Shown: positions 1 through 12,831, counted from the stretch's first letter. The stretch: DNA of 64,000 bases from Pseudoxanthomonas sp. JBR18 (GCF_028198165.1 NZ_CP116339.1:2239001-2303000), one strand, 5' to 3'. A program made the numbers and translations. Notes: a model not told the origin generated them from the sequence alone.

Positions 1-42
1 TGTTCCGGGAATCCGTCAGTCCACCGGTGCGTGCGGCGATCG

Positions 43-1821
43 TCACGATGCGAGCGAGGTGATGGCCGGCATCGCGTCGTGTGGCAGCGGCCCTCGCATC
101 AACTGGTCCGCATCGAGGGGCACGGAAAAGTAATAGCCCTGGATCTCGTCGCAGCCGCACGTGGCCAGTAGCTCGGCTTCCGCCAGCTGCTCGACGCCCT
201 CGGCGACCACGCGCCAGTTCAGCTGGTGACACAGCGAGATGATGGTCCTCACCACGCCCCGGCGGATGGTCGATCGCTCGAATCCGGAGATCAGGCTCCG
301 ATCCAGCTTGATCGTGTCGATCGGCAGGCTGTGCAGGTAAGCGAAATTGCTGTAGCCGGCGCCAAAGTCATCGATCGAGATCCTGACCCCCATCTCCCGC
401 AGCGCCTCCATCTGCGCCGCCGCCGCTGGGAGGTTCTCCAGCCATAGTCCCTCGGTCACCTCGACCTCCAGGCGATCCGCGGCGATTCCACTGCGGCCAA
501 GCGCCGCCAGGACACGCTCGGGCACGCGCCCGTCCTGGAAGTCGCTCGCGGAGAAATTGACAGAGATCGTGGCGTCGGCCAGGCGCGCTCCCCAGGCCCG
601 GCACTGTTCCATTGCTGCTTGAAGCACCCAATCGGTGACGGCGGGCATCGCCGCGGTCCGCTCAAGGACAGGGATGAATTCGCCCGGAGAGAGCTGCCCC
701 AGTTCGGGATGATTCCAGCGCAACAGCGCTTCCACGCCCGTCATCTCGCCCGACGGCAGCGCAAGCCGCGGCTGGTAGAGCAGATAGAGCTCGTTGTTGC
801 GCATGGCCGAGCAGATGCCGCCGGCGATCTTGTACTCACGTTGCAGGCGCTCGTCACGCGACGCGGTATAGCGGACCCAGGGGCGTCGTGTCTCGACCGC
901 CTCGTGCATGGCCACGATGGCGCGCCGCAGCGCATCTGGCGCGCCTTCAGCATGAAAGGTGGCCAGGCCTCCATGACACATCGGTTGCAGGACAAGTCCG
1001 TCAACGTGGACCGGCAGTGTGGCGACGTCGCGTACCGCTTCCAGCAGCGCCGCCGTCGCCTGCGCGTCCTGGTCGATCAGGAGGAACGCATAGCGCGTGA
1101 CACCGACATGGTAGAGCAGCGACTGATGGGGGAGCTGGGCGGCGATCCTGCTGCCGACCTGGCGGATGATCGATTCCACCGGACGCATGCCCAGCGTCTG
1201 CCCCAGGCGATGCGCGCTATGGATGTCGAAGATATCCGCCAGCGCCAGCTGGAACTCGCTCTCCGGGGCCGCGTCCACCTGGGCGCGCAGGTCGATGGAG
1301 AACTGCTGCCGATTGGGGTAGCCGCTGACCGCGTCGCGACGGCCCACCGAGCTCAACAGCGCAATCTGGTCGACCACCATCGCAGCGAAGGCTTCCAGCT
1401 GTTCATGCTGGACCCCGGTGAGCCTGCGGGGCTTGTAATCGATGAGGCACAGCGTCCCGATCGCGATGCCATGGCTGGTCACCAGGGGCGCGCCGGCATA
1501 GAACCGCAACCTGGGTTCCTCCACGACGAGCCGATTGCGGGAAAAGCGCGAATCCACCGTCAGGTCGCAGACCTCAAACACACCCCGTTGCTCGATCGCG
1601 TGCGCGCAGACCGACACGCTTCGCTCGGTTTGATTCACGCTGAACCCATGGCGGCCGAGGAAGTGCTGATCGTGTTCACCGACAATGGAAATCAGCACGG
1701 TAGGCACATCGAACAGCTGGCTGACCAGCTTGGTGATGCGGGTGAGCGAAGGGGCGTCTTCCAGACCCAGGACGTTCAGACTCCGGATCAGCGCCAGGCG
1801 TTCAGCTTCTTTGGTGGGCAT
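43..1821 (-). CDS. GAF - degenerate GGDEF - EAL c-di-GMP phosphodiesterase
   Basis: Predicted cytoplasmic cyclic-di-GMP phosphodiesterase of 592 residues. A GAF domain occupies about residues 15-155. A GGDEF-like domain follows, recognisable by SGYPNRQQF, but its GG(D/E)EF signature is replaced by GVTRYAF, so cyclase activity is unlikely. The C-terminal EAL domain starts with EALLRW near residue 364 and keeps the metal and catalytic motifs SVNF, EVTEG, DDFGAGY near 484, IKLD near 504 and AEGVE near 540, so it looks active. I chose the ATG at 1821 because the conserved GAF start (EAERLALIRSL) follows at once; an in-frame extension upstream looks non-coding. A paralogue of the same architecture lies at 15575-17371. 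No membrane segment or partner gene is apparent. Confidence 0.9.
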   Translation of the reverse strand: MPTKEAERLALIRSLNVLGLEDAPSLTRITKLVSQLFDVPTVLISIVGEHDQHFLGRHGFSVNQTERSVSVCAHAIEQRGVFEVCDLTVDSRFSRNRLVVEEPRLRFYAGAPLVTSHGIAIGTLCLIDYKPRRLTGVQHEQLEAFAAMVVDQIALLSSVGRRDAVSGYPNRQQFSIDLRAQVDAAPESEFQLALADIFDIHSAHRLGQTLGMRPVESIIRQVGSRIAAQLPHQSLLYHVGVTRYAFLLIDQDAQATAALLEAVRDVATLPVHVDGLVLQPMCHGGLATFHAEGAPDALRRAIVAMHEAVETRRPWVRYTASRDERLQREYKIAGGICSAMRNNELYLLYQPRLALPSGEMTGVEALLRWNHPELGQLSPGEFIPVLERTAAMPAVTDWVLQAAMEQCRAWGARLADATISVNFSASDFQDGRVPERVLAALGRSGIAADRLEVEVTEGLWLENLPAAAAQMEALREMGVRISIDDFGAGYSNFAYLHSLPIDTIKLDRSLISGFERSTIRRGVVRTIISLCHQLNWRVVAEGVEQLAEAELLATCGCDEIQGYYFSVPLDADQLMRGPLPHDAMPAITSLAS

Positions 1822-2430
1822 GGCAGGCGTCCTTGGGCAACCGGTGCTTGGCAGCAATTTATGTGCCAGTCCTTCGGTGGTTTCCGCGTTCGTCTCCAAA
1901 CGCGTTCTTCCGTTATCGGAATCGTCCTGCAAGGCTTGAGTGGCCGTGCGCCTGTCGACCGGCGCTGGTTCAGCGAAGGCGAGAACACCACAGGGGCGTG
2001 CGACGCCGACCAGGCCCGTCAGGCGCAACCCAGACGGCATGGTCAGTCAATGACGCGCGATGTCGGGATGGACCGCGTTGGATAGCCGACGCAGCGATTC
2101 AGTCGCCGATGCGCTTTTCCGGGTTCACACAACCCGCTCCGCGACATCGCTCAGCTGAACACGCTGAACACATCGAGTACCCAAGGATGCGCGGAGAGAC
2201 ACCGTGCGGGTTTTGCGTCGGCGCACGCAATCGCCGTCGGATTACCGGGCGCCATATCGCGGTCTGCAAGCCGCGCAGACTCGCCGTCAAAAAAATGCCG
2301 AGTCCAATCCGCAGGCGGCCGTGCTTGCCCCCCATTACGCGCTGAATCAGGCCGCGCCCGATGTGTCGGGCACTGACCCAGGCGCTCCCGCGGCGTCCCT
2401 CGGCACGCCGCGCCGCATCGCTGCGCGCGC
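1822..2430. other. Intergenic region without a supported gene
   Basis: This stretch lies between the start of the leftward phosphodiesterase gene and the end of the leftward CheR/CheB operon. It should contain the phosphodiesterase promoter, but I cannot point to a convincing -35/-10 pair. Short open frames exist on both strands and none shows a recognisable domain. I see no strong hairpin with a U-tract. Confidence 0.4.
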
Positions 2431-3552
2431 TCAGCGATTCCGGCGAGAGATCCGCGCCTCCAGCACGACCCTGCCCTGTTCATTCCGGGCGCCAAGCGTG
2501 CCACCGTGCGCGCGTGTGAACTGGTCGGCGATGTAGAGCCCGAGCCCTAGGCCGCTGCTCGCACTGAACCGCCCTTTGAATGGCTCGAACAGGCGGGGAA
2601 GCAGGTCGCCTGGAATCGCGCCAGCATTGCTGACCAGCAGACGAAGCGTCGCATCGTCGGTCCCGTCCAGCCGCACGACCACAGGTTCGGTGCCCCCGTG
2701 TTCGATGGCATTGCCCAACAGGTTCGAAAGGATCTGCGTCACGCGATCCGCATCGATGTCCGCCTTGGTGTCGCCGGTGCACTCGAGCACGAGCTGGGCA
2801 TCCGGCTTGGTCTGGTGAAACTCCGCCAAGGTCGCCTCGGCGACGGCGGCCACGTCCTGGCGGACGAAGGTCAGGCGCAGCCCACCACTGCGGATCCGTG
2901 AGAAATCGAGCAGCTGGGTGACCATGCGCGCCATGCGCCGCCCGCTGCTTTCCAGGTACCCGAGCGTGCGCCTGGCGGCGGCATCGTCCGGAAGCTCCAT
3001 GGCGAGCTTTTCCGCGCACAGCGTGACCACCGACAGGGGCGTACGCAGGTCGTGCGTCAATACCGCACTCATCGTTTCGTTGAGTTCCAGCGCCCGTTCC
3101 AGCTCGGCATTGCGTCGCGCGAGCAGTCGGCGCTGGGCATAGAGTTCGACGAAGACCTTGACCTTTCCTGCGATCACCCGTGGCTCGATCGGCTTGTGCA
3201 GAAAGTCCACCGCGCCCGCTTCATAGCCCTTGAACGCCCGCAACGGATCGCTGGGGGAGGCGGTGAGAAAGATGATGGGCACATGCCGGGTGCGCTGGCT
3301 GCCGCGCATCAGCTCGGCCAGGGTGAATCCGTCCATCTCCGGCATGTGGACATCCAGAAGCGCCAGGGCCACCTCGTTGTCCAGCAACAGTTCCAGCGCC
3401 TGCGCGCCGGAGGAGGCACACAAAAGGTTGAGGTGCGGCTCGCGCAGCAAGGCCTCCATGGCGGTCAGGTTTTCCTGGATGTCATCGACGATCAGTAGGT
3501 TGATCGGTTCCGATTCCAAGGTGTCCTGGTGCGAAGAAACGAGATTCATCAT
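2431..3552 (-). CDS. Receiver - histidine kinase protein (REC-HisKA-HATPase)
   Basis: A 373-residue soluble signalling protein with an N-terminal receiver and a C-terminal kinase. The receiver has acidic pocket VDD near 22-24, phospho-acceptor D67 in LLDVHMPEMDG, T97 and K120 in HKPIEP. The HisKA box THDLRTPLS places the phospho-accepting histidine at 167. The ATPase domain shows an N box (NLLGNAIEHG) and G box (GLGLGLYIAD). It is the last gene of a four-gene operon. Its start overlaps the CheB stop in ATGATGA, and a second ATG directly follows, so the start is exact to one codon. It probably receives phosphate from the upstream hybrid kinase or senses through its own receiver; the output is unknown. 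Confidence 0.9.
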   Translation of the reverse strand: MMNLVSSHQDTLESEPINLLIVDDIQENLTAMEALLREPHLNLLCASSGAQALELLLDNEVALALLDVHMPEMDGFTLAELMRGSQRTRHVPIIFLTASPSDPLRAFKGYEAGAVDFLHKPIEPRVIAGKVKVFVELYAQRRLLARRNAELERALELNETMSAVLTHDLRTPLSVVTLCAEKLAMELPDDAAARRTLGYLESSGRRMARMVTQLLDFSRIRSGGLRLTFVRQDVAAVAEATLAEFHQTKPDAQLVLECTGDTKADIDADRVTQILSNLLGNAIEHGGTEPVVVRLDGTDDATLRLLVSNAGAIPGDLLPRLFEPFKGRFSASSGLGLGLYIADQFTRAHGGTLGARNEQGRVVLEARISRRNR

Positions 3553-4124
3553 GAAAGACCCGTCAGGCGCTCGCAGATCTGCGAGAGGGAAAGGGTGGCG
3601 TCTGCGCCGGCGTGCGCCAGCGCGGAGGCGGGCATGAGCGGGGATGCTGCGTCGGCCGGGCACTGGATCCAGATGGTGCCACCCGCCCCGCGCACTGCGG
3701 CGACTCCGGCGCTGCCATCGCTGCTTGCCCCGGTCAGAAGGATGCCCAACAGCCGCTCGCCAAAGACCCCGGCGGCCGATTCGAAGAGCGGGTCGATCGC
3801 AGGCCGCGAGAACAGGACGGGCTCGTCCAGCGAAAGCGCGACGTGGCCCCTGTCCTCGACGAGCAGGTGGTAGTCCGGGGGCGCGACCAGGACCTGGCCA
3901 GCGCTCAGCGGCTGCTTGTCCTGCGCCTCGGCGACCTCCAGCGCACAGTGCGCGCCAATGACCTCGGCGATGCGGCTGGGCCGGTCCCTCGGAAGATGCA
4001 GGACGATCAGCACGACCTGGCGCAGGGTTGCAGGGAGGCTGCCCAGCAACGCCTGAAGTGCGATCACGCCACCGGCGGACGCGCCGATCACGATGGCATC
4101 GATGTCTGCGGCACAGGGCTTCAC
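3549..4124 (-). CDS. CheB-type protein-glutamate methylesterase (catalytic domain only)
   Basis: A 191-residue CheB methylesterase domain. The expected triad is visible: S16 in GASAGG, H43 in LHLPRD and D136 in TGASSDG. Classical chemotaxis CheB carries an N-terminal receiver that gates this domain. None is present here, so regulation would come from partner proteins. Its first codons overlap the CheR stop (ATGA) and its stop overlaps the receiver-kinase start, showing translational coupling. No chemoreceptor, CheA or CheW gene is in the window, so the substrate may be a receptor encoded elsewhere or a non-receptor protein. Confidence 0.9.
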   Translation of the reverse strand: MKPCAADIDAIVIGASAGGVIALQALLGSLPATLRQVVLIVLHLPRDRPSRIAEVIGAHCALEVAEAQDKQPLSAGQVLVAPPDYHLLVEDRGHVALSLDEPVLFSRPAIDPLFESAAGVFGERLLGILLTGASSDGSAGVAAVRGAGGTIWIQCPADAASPLMPASALAHAGADATLSLSQICERLTGLS

Positions 4125-4944
4125 GATGCGGTCTTCCGGTAAAGCCGCTGTTCGCGGACCAGGACATCGAAAAGAGCCGCGTGCTTGCCGAACTGCAGCG
4201 ACTCCTTGCTGCCTAGGCCGAGAAAGCCGCGATGGACCAGCGCCTCGTGGAAGAGCCCGATCGCGCGGTCCTGGAGCTGGCGATTGAAATAGATCAGCAC
4301 GTTTCGGCAGGACACCAGGTGGACCTCGGAGAACACGCTGTCGGTGGCCAGGCTATGATCGGCGAACACGATCTGCTTACGGAGGCTGCGGTCGAAAACG
4401 GCGCCGTTATATCCGGTCGTGTAGTGATCGGACAGCGAGCCGGTTCCGCCGGAAGCCAGATAATTCCGACTGAACATCGCGATGCGCTCGACCGGGAAAA
4501 CGCCGCTTTCCGCCTGCGCAAGTGCCTCTGGATTGATGTCTGTCGCATAGAGCAGGGTGCGCTCCAGCAGACCCTCCTCCCGAAGCGCGATCGCCAGCGA
4601 CCACACTTCCTCGCCCGTACTGCATCCTGCGACCCACAGCTTGAGCGAGGGATAGGTGCGCAGCACCGGAAACACATCGGTGCGCAGGGCACGAAAGTAC
4701 TCCGGGTCGCGAAACATTTCCGAGACCTGCACCGTGAAGTACTGCATCGCCTGGGAGAAGGTCGTCGGATCGTGGAGCAGGACGCGTTGAAGATCGGCGA
4801 CATGCTCGCAGTCGAAGCGCGTCATCGCATGACGCACGCGACGGCGCAGGGAGGAGAGCGCGTACTGGCGAAAGTCGTAGTGGTAGCGGCGGTAGATCGC
4901 CTCCAGCAGCAGTCTCAACTCCAGGTCGAAGAGCTCGGCCTCGT

Positions 4945-4948
<4 letters not shown>
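4121..4948 (-). CDS. CheR-type protein-glutamate O-methyltransferase
   Basis: A 275-residue SAM-dependent methyltransferase of the CheR family, close to the usual length. A short helical N-terminal domain (residues 1-70) precedes the Rossmann domain, with the SAM-binding loop VAGCSTGEEVWS and downstream ATDIN and SCRNVLIYF motifs typical of CheR. It methylates glutamates on receptor helices in classical systems. The ATG at 4948 overlaps the stop of the upstream hybrid kinase (ATGA). A longer in-frame start lies inside that gene and is rejected. With CheB it forms a methylation/demethylation pair without any chemoreceptor nearby. Confidence 0.92.
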
Positions 4949-8058
<3,110 letters not shown>

Positions 8059-8243
8059 GAGGTCGGCGCAGTGGGCTACATGAAAAGGGGACGGAATGTT
8101 ATCGGACCACGGTGGCGTTGGAACAGCAGCGGCCAAGCGCCCTGCACGTGGATTTCACAGGCGCTTCAGCAGATTGCGATAATTGCCACTCCCCACGATT
8201 CTGCGTCCAGTCATCGACTGGCGCATCAAGCCCCTGTCCGCCC

Positions 8244-8633
8244 ATGACGTTACACGCATCAAAGTCGCTAAGCGTTCTGTTTGTCGAGGACCAGGACGAC
8301 CTGCGCGAACTGATGTCCGACGTCTTCAAGCAGATGGGGATGCAGGTGAGGACCGCGCCCGATGCAATGGCCGCGCTCGACATGCTTTCGGAGGGTCCGC
8401 AGGTGGATGTCCTGTTTACGGACGTCTATATGCCGGGGAGGATGAGTGGCGCGGAATTGAGCATGGTGGCCTCGCAGCGCTGGCCTGACATGAGGATCGT
8501 GCTCGCCTCCGGGCACGCGCGCCACCAGCTACCGCAGTTGCCTGACTGCGTTCGCTTCGTCCAGAAGCCCTATAGCCTTCAACAGGCCGCCCGGTTGATC
8601 GGTAATCCGGAGCCGGTCGCTCGCACCGCCTAG
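8244..8633 (+). CDS. Stand-alone response regulator receiver domain
   Basis: A 129-residue single receiver domain without an output domain, of the CheY/Spo0F type. The acidic pair is VEDQDD near 14-18, the acceptor is D60 in FTDVYMP, and the conserved lysine sits in VQKPYS near 110. It diverges from the large hybrid kinase 185 bp away and is a likely phosphorelay partner of it. The same VxKPYSL ending occurs in the receiver of the hybrid kinase at 54110-55798, which suggests a common receiver subfamily. I chose the ATG at 8244; an upstream in-frame ATG would add a Cys-rich leader with no similarity to a receiver. Confidence 0.85.
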   Translation: MTLHASKSLSVLFVEDQDDLRELMSDVFKQMGMQVRTAPDAMAALDMLSEGPQVDVLFTDVYMPGRMSGAELSMVASQRWPDMRIVLASGHARHQLPQLPDCVRFVQKPYSLQQAARLIGNPEPVARTA

Positions 8634-9340
8634 GCCGCGCGTCCCGGGTGCCGGTGGAGGGGCTGCGTGTCGCAATCATGGTGGATGTGGCGAAAGCCGC
8701 TCCAGACGTGGTTGCGAAGACGCACACTCGATCTGACATCTGAAAGGCCGCCATCGGCCGATCTTTTCGCCAACCATCCCGATGCCACAAGCCGCCCGCT
8801 TCCAGGGAAATGGTGCGCCCAGCAGCGTGGCCAGTCTCGCCCAGCCAGGTCTGCTGGCGCATCCAGCGCCTTCACAATGCGGCACACGTGTGCTGCCACC
8901 CGGGCAGTTGCTCACCAGGCGTCGCGCCTCCTTTCGCAGTGACGCCACATCGCGTCGGCTTGTCCGGGCGCGTTTGGCCGGATCTTCCCGCCCTGCTGCT
9001 CCTGCGTTATTCACCGCGCATCACCCCGGGCCCTGGCCGGGTTGGCGGACCATCCGCCGCTGATTCCATGGGCGCCGCAGAGCGCCGTAGGTGTCGCGGG
9101 CCAGTGCGGCACCAAGGCGTGCCTCGCAAAGCTGGCCACAAGGAAGTCGACGCAACAAGGCGAAAAGCCGGCCCCGGCAACGCGGTGCCTAGGCGGGAAC
9201 GGCTTGATGCATCCCACGTGCGGACACGACGCATCGGGAAGGCGGGATGCGTTACACGCCTCCTGCACACCTCGCCGAGGAAGCTCGCGCGTCACGAACC
9301 GCGACGCTCTGCGGCCCGCCGCCCACTTTGAGTCCGCCCA
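8634..9340. other. Intergenic region of about 700 bp without a supported gene
   Basis: No frame on either strand carries a recognisable domain. A small hairpin (GGCCG, loop CCAT, CGGCC at 8746-8759) followed by GATCTTTT could be a weak terminator for the receiver gene, but it lies more than 100 bp downstream of the stop. The right end should contain the glgX promoter; I see no clear Shine-Dalgarno sequence before the glgX ATG. Confidence 0.35.
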
Positions 9341-11479
9341 ATGCCCGATCCTGCGAGCGTCAGCTACGACACCCCTTCCCGTGCGCGCGAGGGGCGTCCC
9401 TACCCGCGCGGTGCCACGTTTGATGGCGAAGGCACCAATTTCGCGCTGTTCAGCGCACATGCCACCCGTGTCGAGCTCTGCCTGTTCGATGACCAAGGCC
9501 AGGAGCAGCGCATCGAGCTGCCCGAGTACACCAACGAGATCTGGCACGGCTATCTCCCCGGCGTCGGGCCAGGGCAACGCTATGGGTATCGCGTCCATGG
9601 GCCCTACGAACCGCAGCAGGGCCACCGCTTCAACCACCACAAGCTCTTACTCGATCCATATGCGCGGGAGATAGATGGCGATCTGGTCTGGGCGGACGAA
9701 CTCTATGGCTACACGATCGGGCATCCGGACGGAGACCTGAGCTTTGACGAGCGCGACAGCGCGCAGTTCATGCCTAAGGCGGTGGTTGTGCAGGACGACT
9801 ACGACTGGCAGGGCGACGCGCGCCTGATGACGCCCTGGAGCCGGACGGTGATCTACGAGACCCATGTCCGCGGCTTCACCAAAGGCAATCCCCACGTTGA
9901 GGAGGCGCTCCGCGGCACGTTCGCCGGACTTGGATCCGAGCCGGCGCTGGACTACATCAAGTCGCTGGGCGTGAGCGCGGTCGAGCTGCTGCCGGTGCAT
10001 GCCTACCTGGACGACCAGTATCTGCAGGACAGGGGGCTGCGCAATTATTGGGGGTACAACACGCTGGCCTTCTTTGCGCTCAAATCGCGCTACCTGGCCT
10101 CCGGCCACCGCGACGAATTCCGCGACATGGTCAAGGCGATGCACCGCCAGGGTCTGGAAGTCATCCTGGACGTGGTCTACAACCACACCGCCGAAGGCAA
10201 CGAGCTCGGCCCGACCCTGTCCTTCAAGGGCATCGACAACGCGAGTTACTACCGTCTTGCGGACGACCGGCGCTATTACATCAACGATACGGGCACCGGC
10301 AACACCTTCAATCTCAGCAACTTTCGCGTGGTGCAGTTCGTCAACGACTCCCTGCGCTACTGGGTCGAGGAGATGCATGTCGATGGCTTTCGCTTCGATC
10401 TGGCCACCATTCTCGGGCGCGAGCCCAGCGGCTTCGATCAGCGCGGGGGCTTTTTGGATGCCTGCGGCCAGGACCCGCTGCTCGCCCAGGTCAAGCTGAT
10501 CGCCGAGCCGTGGGACTGCGGTCCGGGCGGATACCAGGTGGGTCATTTCCCGCCGGGCTGGGCGGAATGGAACGACAAGTTCAGGGACAACGCACGCGCC
10601 TTCTGGAAAGGCGACGAGGGGCAACTGGCCGAGTTCGCCACGCGCTTTACTGGTTCGGCAGACCTGTTCGACCGACGTGGCCGCAGGCCGTGGTCCTCAG
10701 TGAATTTCATCACCGCCCACGATGGCTTCACGATGCATGACCTGGTCAGCTACAACGACAAGCACAACGAAGCCAACGGCGAAGGCAATCGCGATGGCTC
10801 CAACCATGATGCGTCCTGCAACCATGGCGCGGAAGGCGACACGCAGGATGCCGATATCCTGGCGCTGCGCGAGCGGCAGATGCGCAACTTGATGGCGACC
10901 CTGCTGCTTGCCCAGGGCACGCCCATGCTGCTGGCCGGCGACGAGCGCGCGCAGTCCCAAAGTGGCAACAACAACACCTATTGCCAGGACAACGAGATCG
11001 CCTGGATCGACTGGGAGCGCGATCGGACCGAAGGCCGGCTGACGGACTTCGTGCGGGGCCTGATCGAGGTCCGCCGACGTTACCCGATTCTGACGCGCGG
11101 GCGTTTCCTGAATGGCCAGTACAACGATGAAGCAGGGGTCAGGGACCTGACCTGGCTCAACCCCGGTGGCAGTGAAATGTCCGAGCAGGACTGGCGCGAC
11201 GGTGGCGCGCGTGCTGTCGGGCTGGTGCTGGAGGGCAGGGCGCAGAGCTCGGGCGTGCGCGAGCATGCGACCGACGCGACCCTCCTGATCCTGATCAACG
11301 CCTACCACGAGGGCGTGGTCTTCAAACTGCCGGACGATGAGCAATCCACCTTGCACTGGAAGCTGGTGCTGTCGACTGACGATGAACTGCATCTCGACTC
11401 GCTGCCGAAGGGCTCCACGGATTTTCTGGCGCCTCCCCGCAGCGTCACCCTGTTCGAGTGCGAGGCCCGCGCAGCATGA
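9341..11479 (+). CDS. glgX: Glycogen debranching enzyme GlgX (isoamylase-type)
   Basis: A 712-residue GH13 debranching enzyme that hydrolyses alpha-1,6 branches of limit dextrin in the cytoplasm. The N-terminal CBM48-like domain begins GRPYPRGATFDGEGTNFALF. The catalytic (beta/alpha)8 barrel shows the nucleophile D353 in DGFRFDLA, acid/base E389 in IAEPWD and D461 in TAHDGF. The length fits GlgX. No other glycogen gene (glgA, glgB, glgC, glgP, treS) is in the window, so this copy stands alone. The start is set by the conserved N-terminus; no strong ribosome-binding site is visible. Confidence 0.93.
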   Translation: MPDPASVSYDTPSRAREGRPYPRGATFDGEGTNFALFSAHATRVELCLFDDQGQEQRIELPEYTNEIWHGYLPGVGPGQRYGYRVHGPYEPQQGHRFNHHKLLLDPYAREIDGDLVWADELYGYTIGHPDGDLSFDERDSAQFMPKAVVVQDDYDWQGDARLMTPWSRTVIYETHVRGFTKGNPHVEEALRGTFAGLGSEPALDYIKSLGVSAVELLPVHAYLDDQYLQDRGLRNYWGYNTLAFFALKSRYLASGHRDEFRDMVKAMHRQGLEVILDVVYNHTAEGNELGPTLSFKGIDNASYYRLADDRRYYINDTGTGNTFNLSNFRVVQFVNDSLRYWVEEMHVDGFRFDLATILGREPSGFDQRGGFLDACGQDPLLAQVKLIAEPWDCGPGGYQVGHFPPGWAEWNDKFRDNARAFWKGDEGQLAEFATRFTGSADLFDRRGRRPWSSVNFITAHDGFTMHDLVSYNDKHNEANGEGNRDGSNHDASCNHGAEGDTQDADILALRERQMRNLMATLLLAQGTPMLLAGDERAQSQSGNNNTYCQDNEIAWIDWERDRTEGRLTDFVRGLIEVRRRYPILTRGRFLNGQYNDEAGVRDLTWLNPGGSEMSEQDWRDGGARAVGLVLEGRAQSSGVREHATDATLLILINAYHEGVVFKLPDDEQSTLHWKLVLSTDDELHLDSLPKGSTDFLAPPRSVTLFECEARAA

Positions 11480-11616
11480 TGCCAGACGCTCCTGGGCATC
11501 GTGCCCTGGACGTCCGCAGTGCATTGGAGCATCCCATCTGCGACCATCAGGCGCCTCGCCGCGATCGTCGGCACCTTTTTTCGCGAGTCCAAATCGATGC
11601 AAGGATTTATCGCGGA

Positions 11617-11937
11617 ATGAACCGCATCAACCCCAAGGCGGTGGCCACGGCCGCCAGCGCAGCCCTCGTCACCTTCCTCCCTTCGGCATTTGCACAGACC
11701 GCCAGCCCGGCGAGCGTGCAGATGGTGCAGACCGGCGGGCAACTCACTGCCTGTGCAGTGAGTTGTGGCAAGGCCACCTCCAGCCAGGCGGCAGACCAGC
11801 GAGCGGGCATGCGCAAGAAATTTCTCGCAGATGGTATGTCGGCTTCGGCTTTCGACAGTGCTTACGAGGCGGCCTACGCCAAGGTAGCCGCTGCCGCAAA
11901 GTCCGATCCTGCACGCATGCAGCAGCTATGCGCGTAG
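11617..11937 (+). CDS. Small secreted protein, possibly truncated by an in-frame TAG
   Basis: A 106-residue protein with a Sec signal peptide (hydrophobic core before SAFA-QT near residue 26) and a helical, Ala-rich mature part with two cysteines (CAVSC) and one near the end (QQLCA). I do not recognise the family. The TAG at 11935-11937 is followed in the same frame by 16 further codons of similar helical composition (LDARLKAMQAQSKATP) and then TGA at 11986-11988, only 7 bp before the convergent SDR gene ends. The present stop may therefore be a nonsense mutation that removed the C-terminal helix. Earlier in-frame starts overlap glgX and lack a signal peptide. Confidence 0.6.
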   Translation: MNRINPKAVATAASAALVTFLPSAFAQTASPASVQMVQTGGQLTACAVSCGKATSSQAADQRAGMRKKFLADGMSASAFDSAYEAAYAKVAAAAKSDPARMQQLCA

Positions 11938-11995
11938 CTCGATGCCAGACTCAAGGCCATGCAGGCCCAGAGCAAGGCCACGCCGTGACGGATCG

Positions 11996-12817
11996 CTAAG
12001 CGAAGCGGCCCCAGCGTTTAGCCCCGCGCTGGTTCAAAGTGATGGCGCTTTCATCGGCTGATGTGCTTCCCGTCGCGCTGACGGCCAGCAGATGGAGCCG
12101 CTTCTGACCTTTCGAGCCAGCGCGCAGCACCGCGATGGCGTGGCCGAGTGGTCTCAGACCGCCATGTAGCCGCCAATGCCCAAGGCGTGCCATCGGGATC
12201 AATTGTTCGAAGAACGCCTCGGTGCCCGGGTTGTTGTCCAGGTAGCGGTCCATGGCGGGCGTCTTGATCATGCCGGGGGACACTGCGTTGACCCGGATGC
12301 CGCGGTCCTTGAGGTCCGTGGTCCAGGTGCGGGCGAAGGAGCGCAGCGCGGCCTTGGTTGCGCTGTAGACCGAAAGCCCGGCAAAGCCGCTGCTGCCAGC
12401 GCCCGAGCCGGTGATGATCACCGTGGCACCACGGCCCATCAGCGGCAGCGCCTTCTGGACGGTGTGGATCACGCCCTTGATGTTGGTCGAAAGCAGCCGA
12501 TCGACATGCGCCTCGTCGATCTCGCCCAGTGCCGCCGACTCGGAGACACCGGCGTTGGCGAACACCACGTCCACGCGGCCTTGGTCCTGCCGGATCTGCG
12601 CATAGAGCCGATCCAGATCCTCTGGATTGCCGACATCGCACTGCACGGCGGTGACCGACGAGCCGAGCTCGTCCAGGACCTCATCGAGACGTTCCTTCCT
12701 GCGCGCACAGATGTAGACCGTGCCGCCTTCCTGGGCAAAGGCCTGGGCCGAGGCCAGCCCGATGCCGTCGCTGCCGCCGGTGACCACGATCACCTTGCCG
12801 TCGAAACGCTTTGCCAT
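11996..12817 (-). CDS. SDR family oxidoreductase with aberrant C-terminus
   Basis: A 273-residue classical short-chain dehydrogenase by its first 205 residues: NAD(P)-binding TGGSDGIG near 13-20, NAG (FANAG), catalytic S (TGSGAG), YSATK (Y and K of the active site) and SPGMIKTP. After PMARLG the sequence stops resembling the family: the usual proline-glutamate helix, FLAS and TG-x4-VDGG ending are absent and a basic tail of about 60 residues follows. A late frameshift is a fair explanation. It diverges from the TetR gene at 12898, with two palindromic operators between. The start at 12817 is fixed by the AKRFDGKVIVVTGG beginning. Confidence 0.8.
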   Translation of the reverse strand: MAKRFDGKVIVVTGGSDGIGLASAQAFAQEGGTVYICARRKERLDEVLDELGSSVTAVQCDVGNPEDLDRLYAQIRQDQGRVDVVFANAGVSESAALGEIDEAHVDRLLSTNIKGVIHTVQKALPLMGRGATVIITGSGAGSSGFAGLSVYSATKAALRSFARTWTTDLKDRGIRVNAVSPGMIKTPAMDRYLDNNPGTEAFFEQLIPMARLGHWRLHGGLRPLGHAIAVLRAGSKGQKRLHLLAVSATGSTSADESAITLNQRGAKRWGRFA

Positions 12818-12831
12818 TTCCAGTCCCTTTT

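Noticed and set aside
619..2085. A 488-codon frame antisense to the first phosphodiesterase gene
   Set aside because: No recognisable motifs; the sense gene has complete GAF and EAL signatures.
8634..9340. Short frames upstream of glgX as possible genes
   Set aside because: None has a domain, signal peptide or clear ribosome-binding site. The longer ones overlap glgX on the other strand.
9341..11479. Isoamylase/trehalose pathway cluster (treY/treZ) around glgX
   Set aside because: Neither neighbour encodes a maltooligosyl trehalose enzyme or another glycogen enzyme. The protein is a single stand-alone debranching enzyme.
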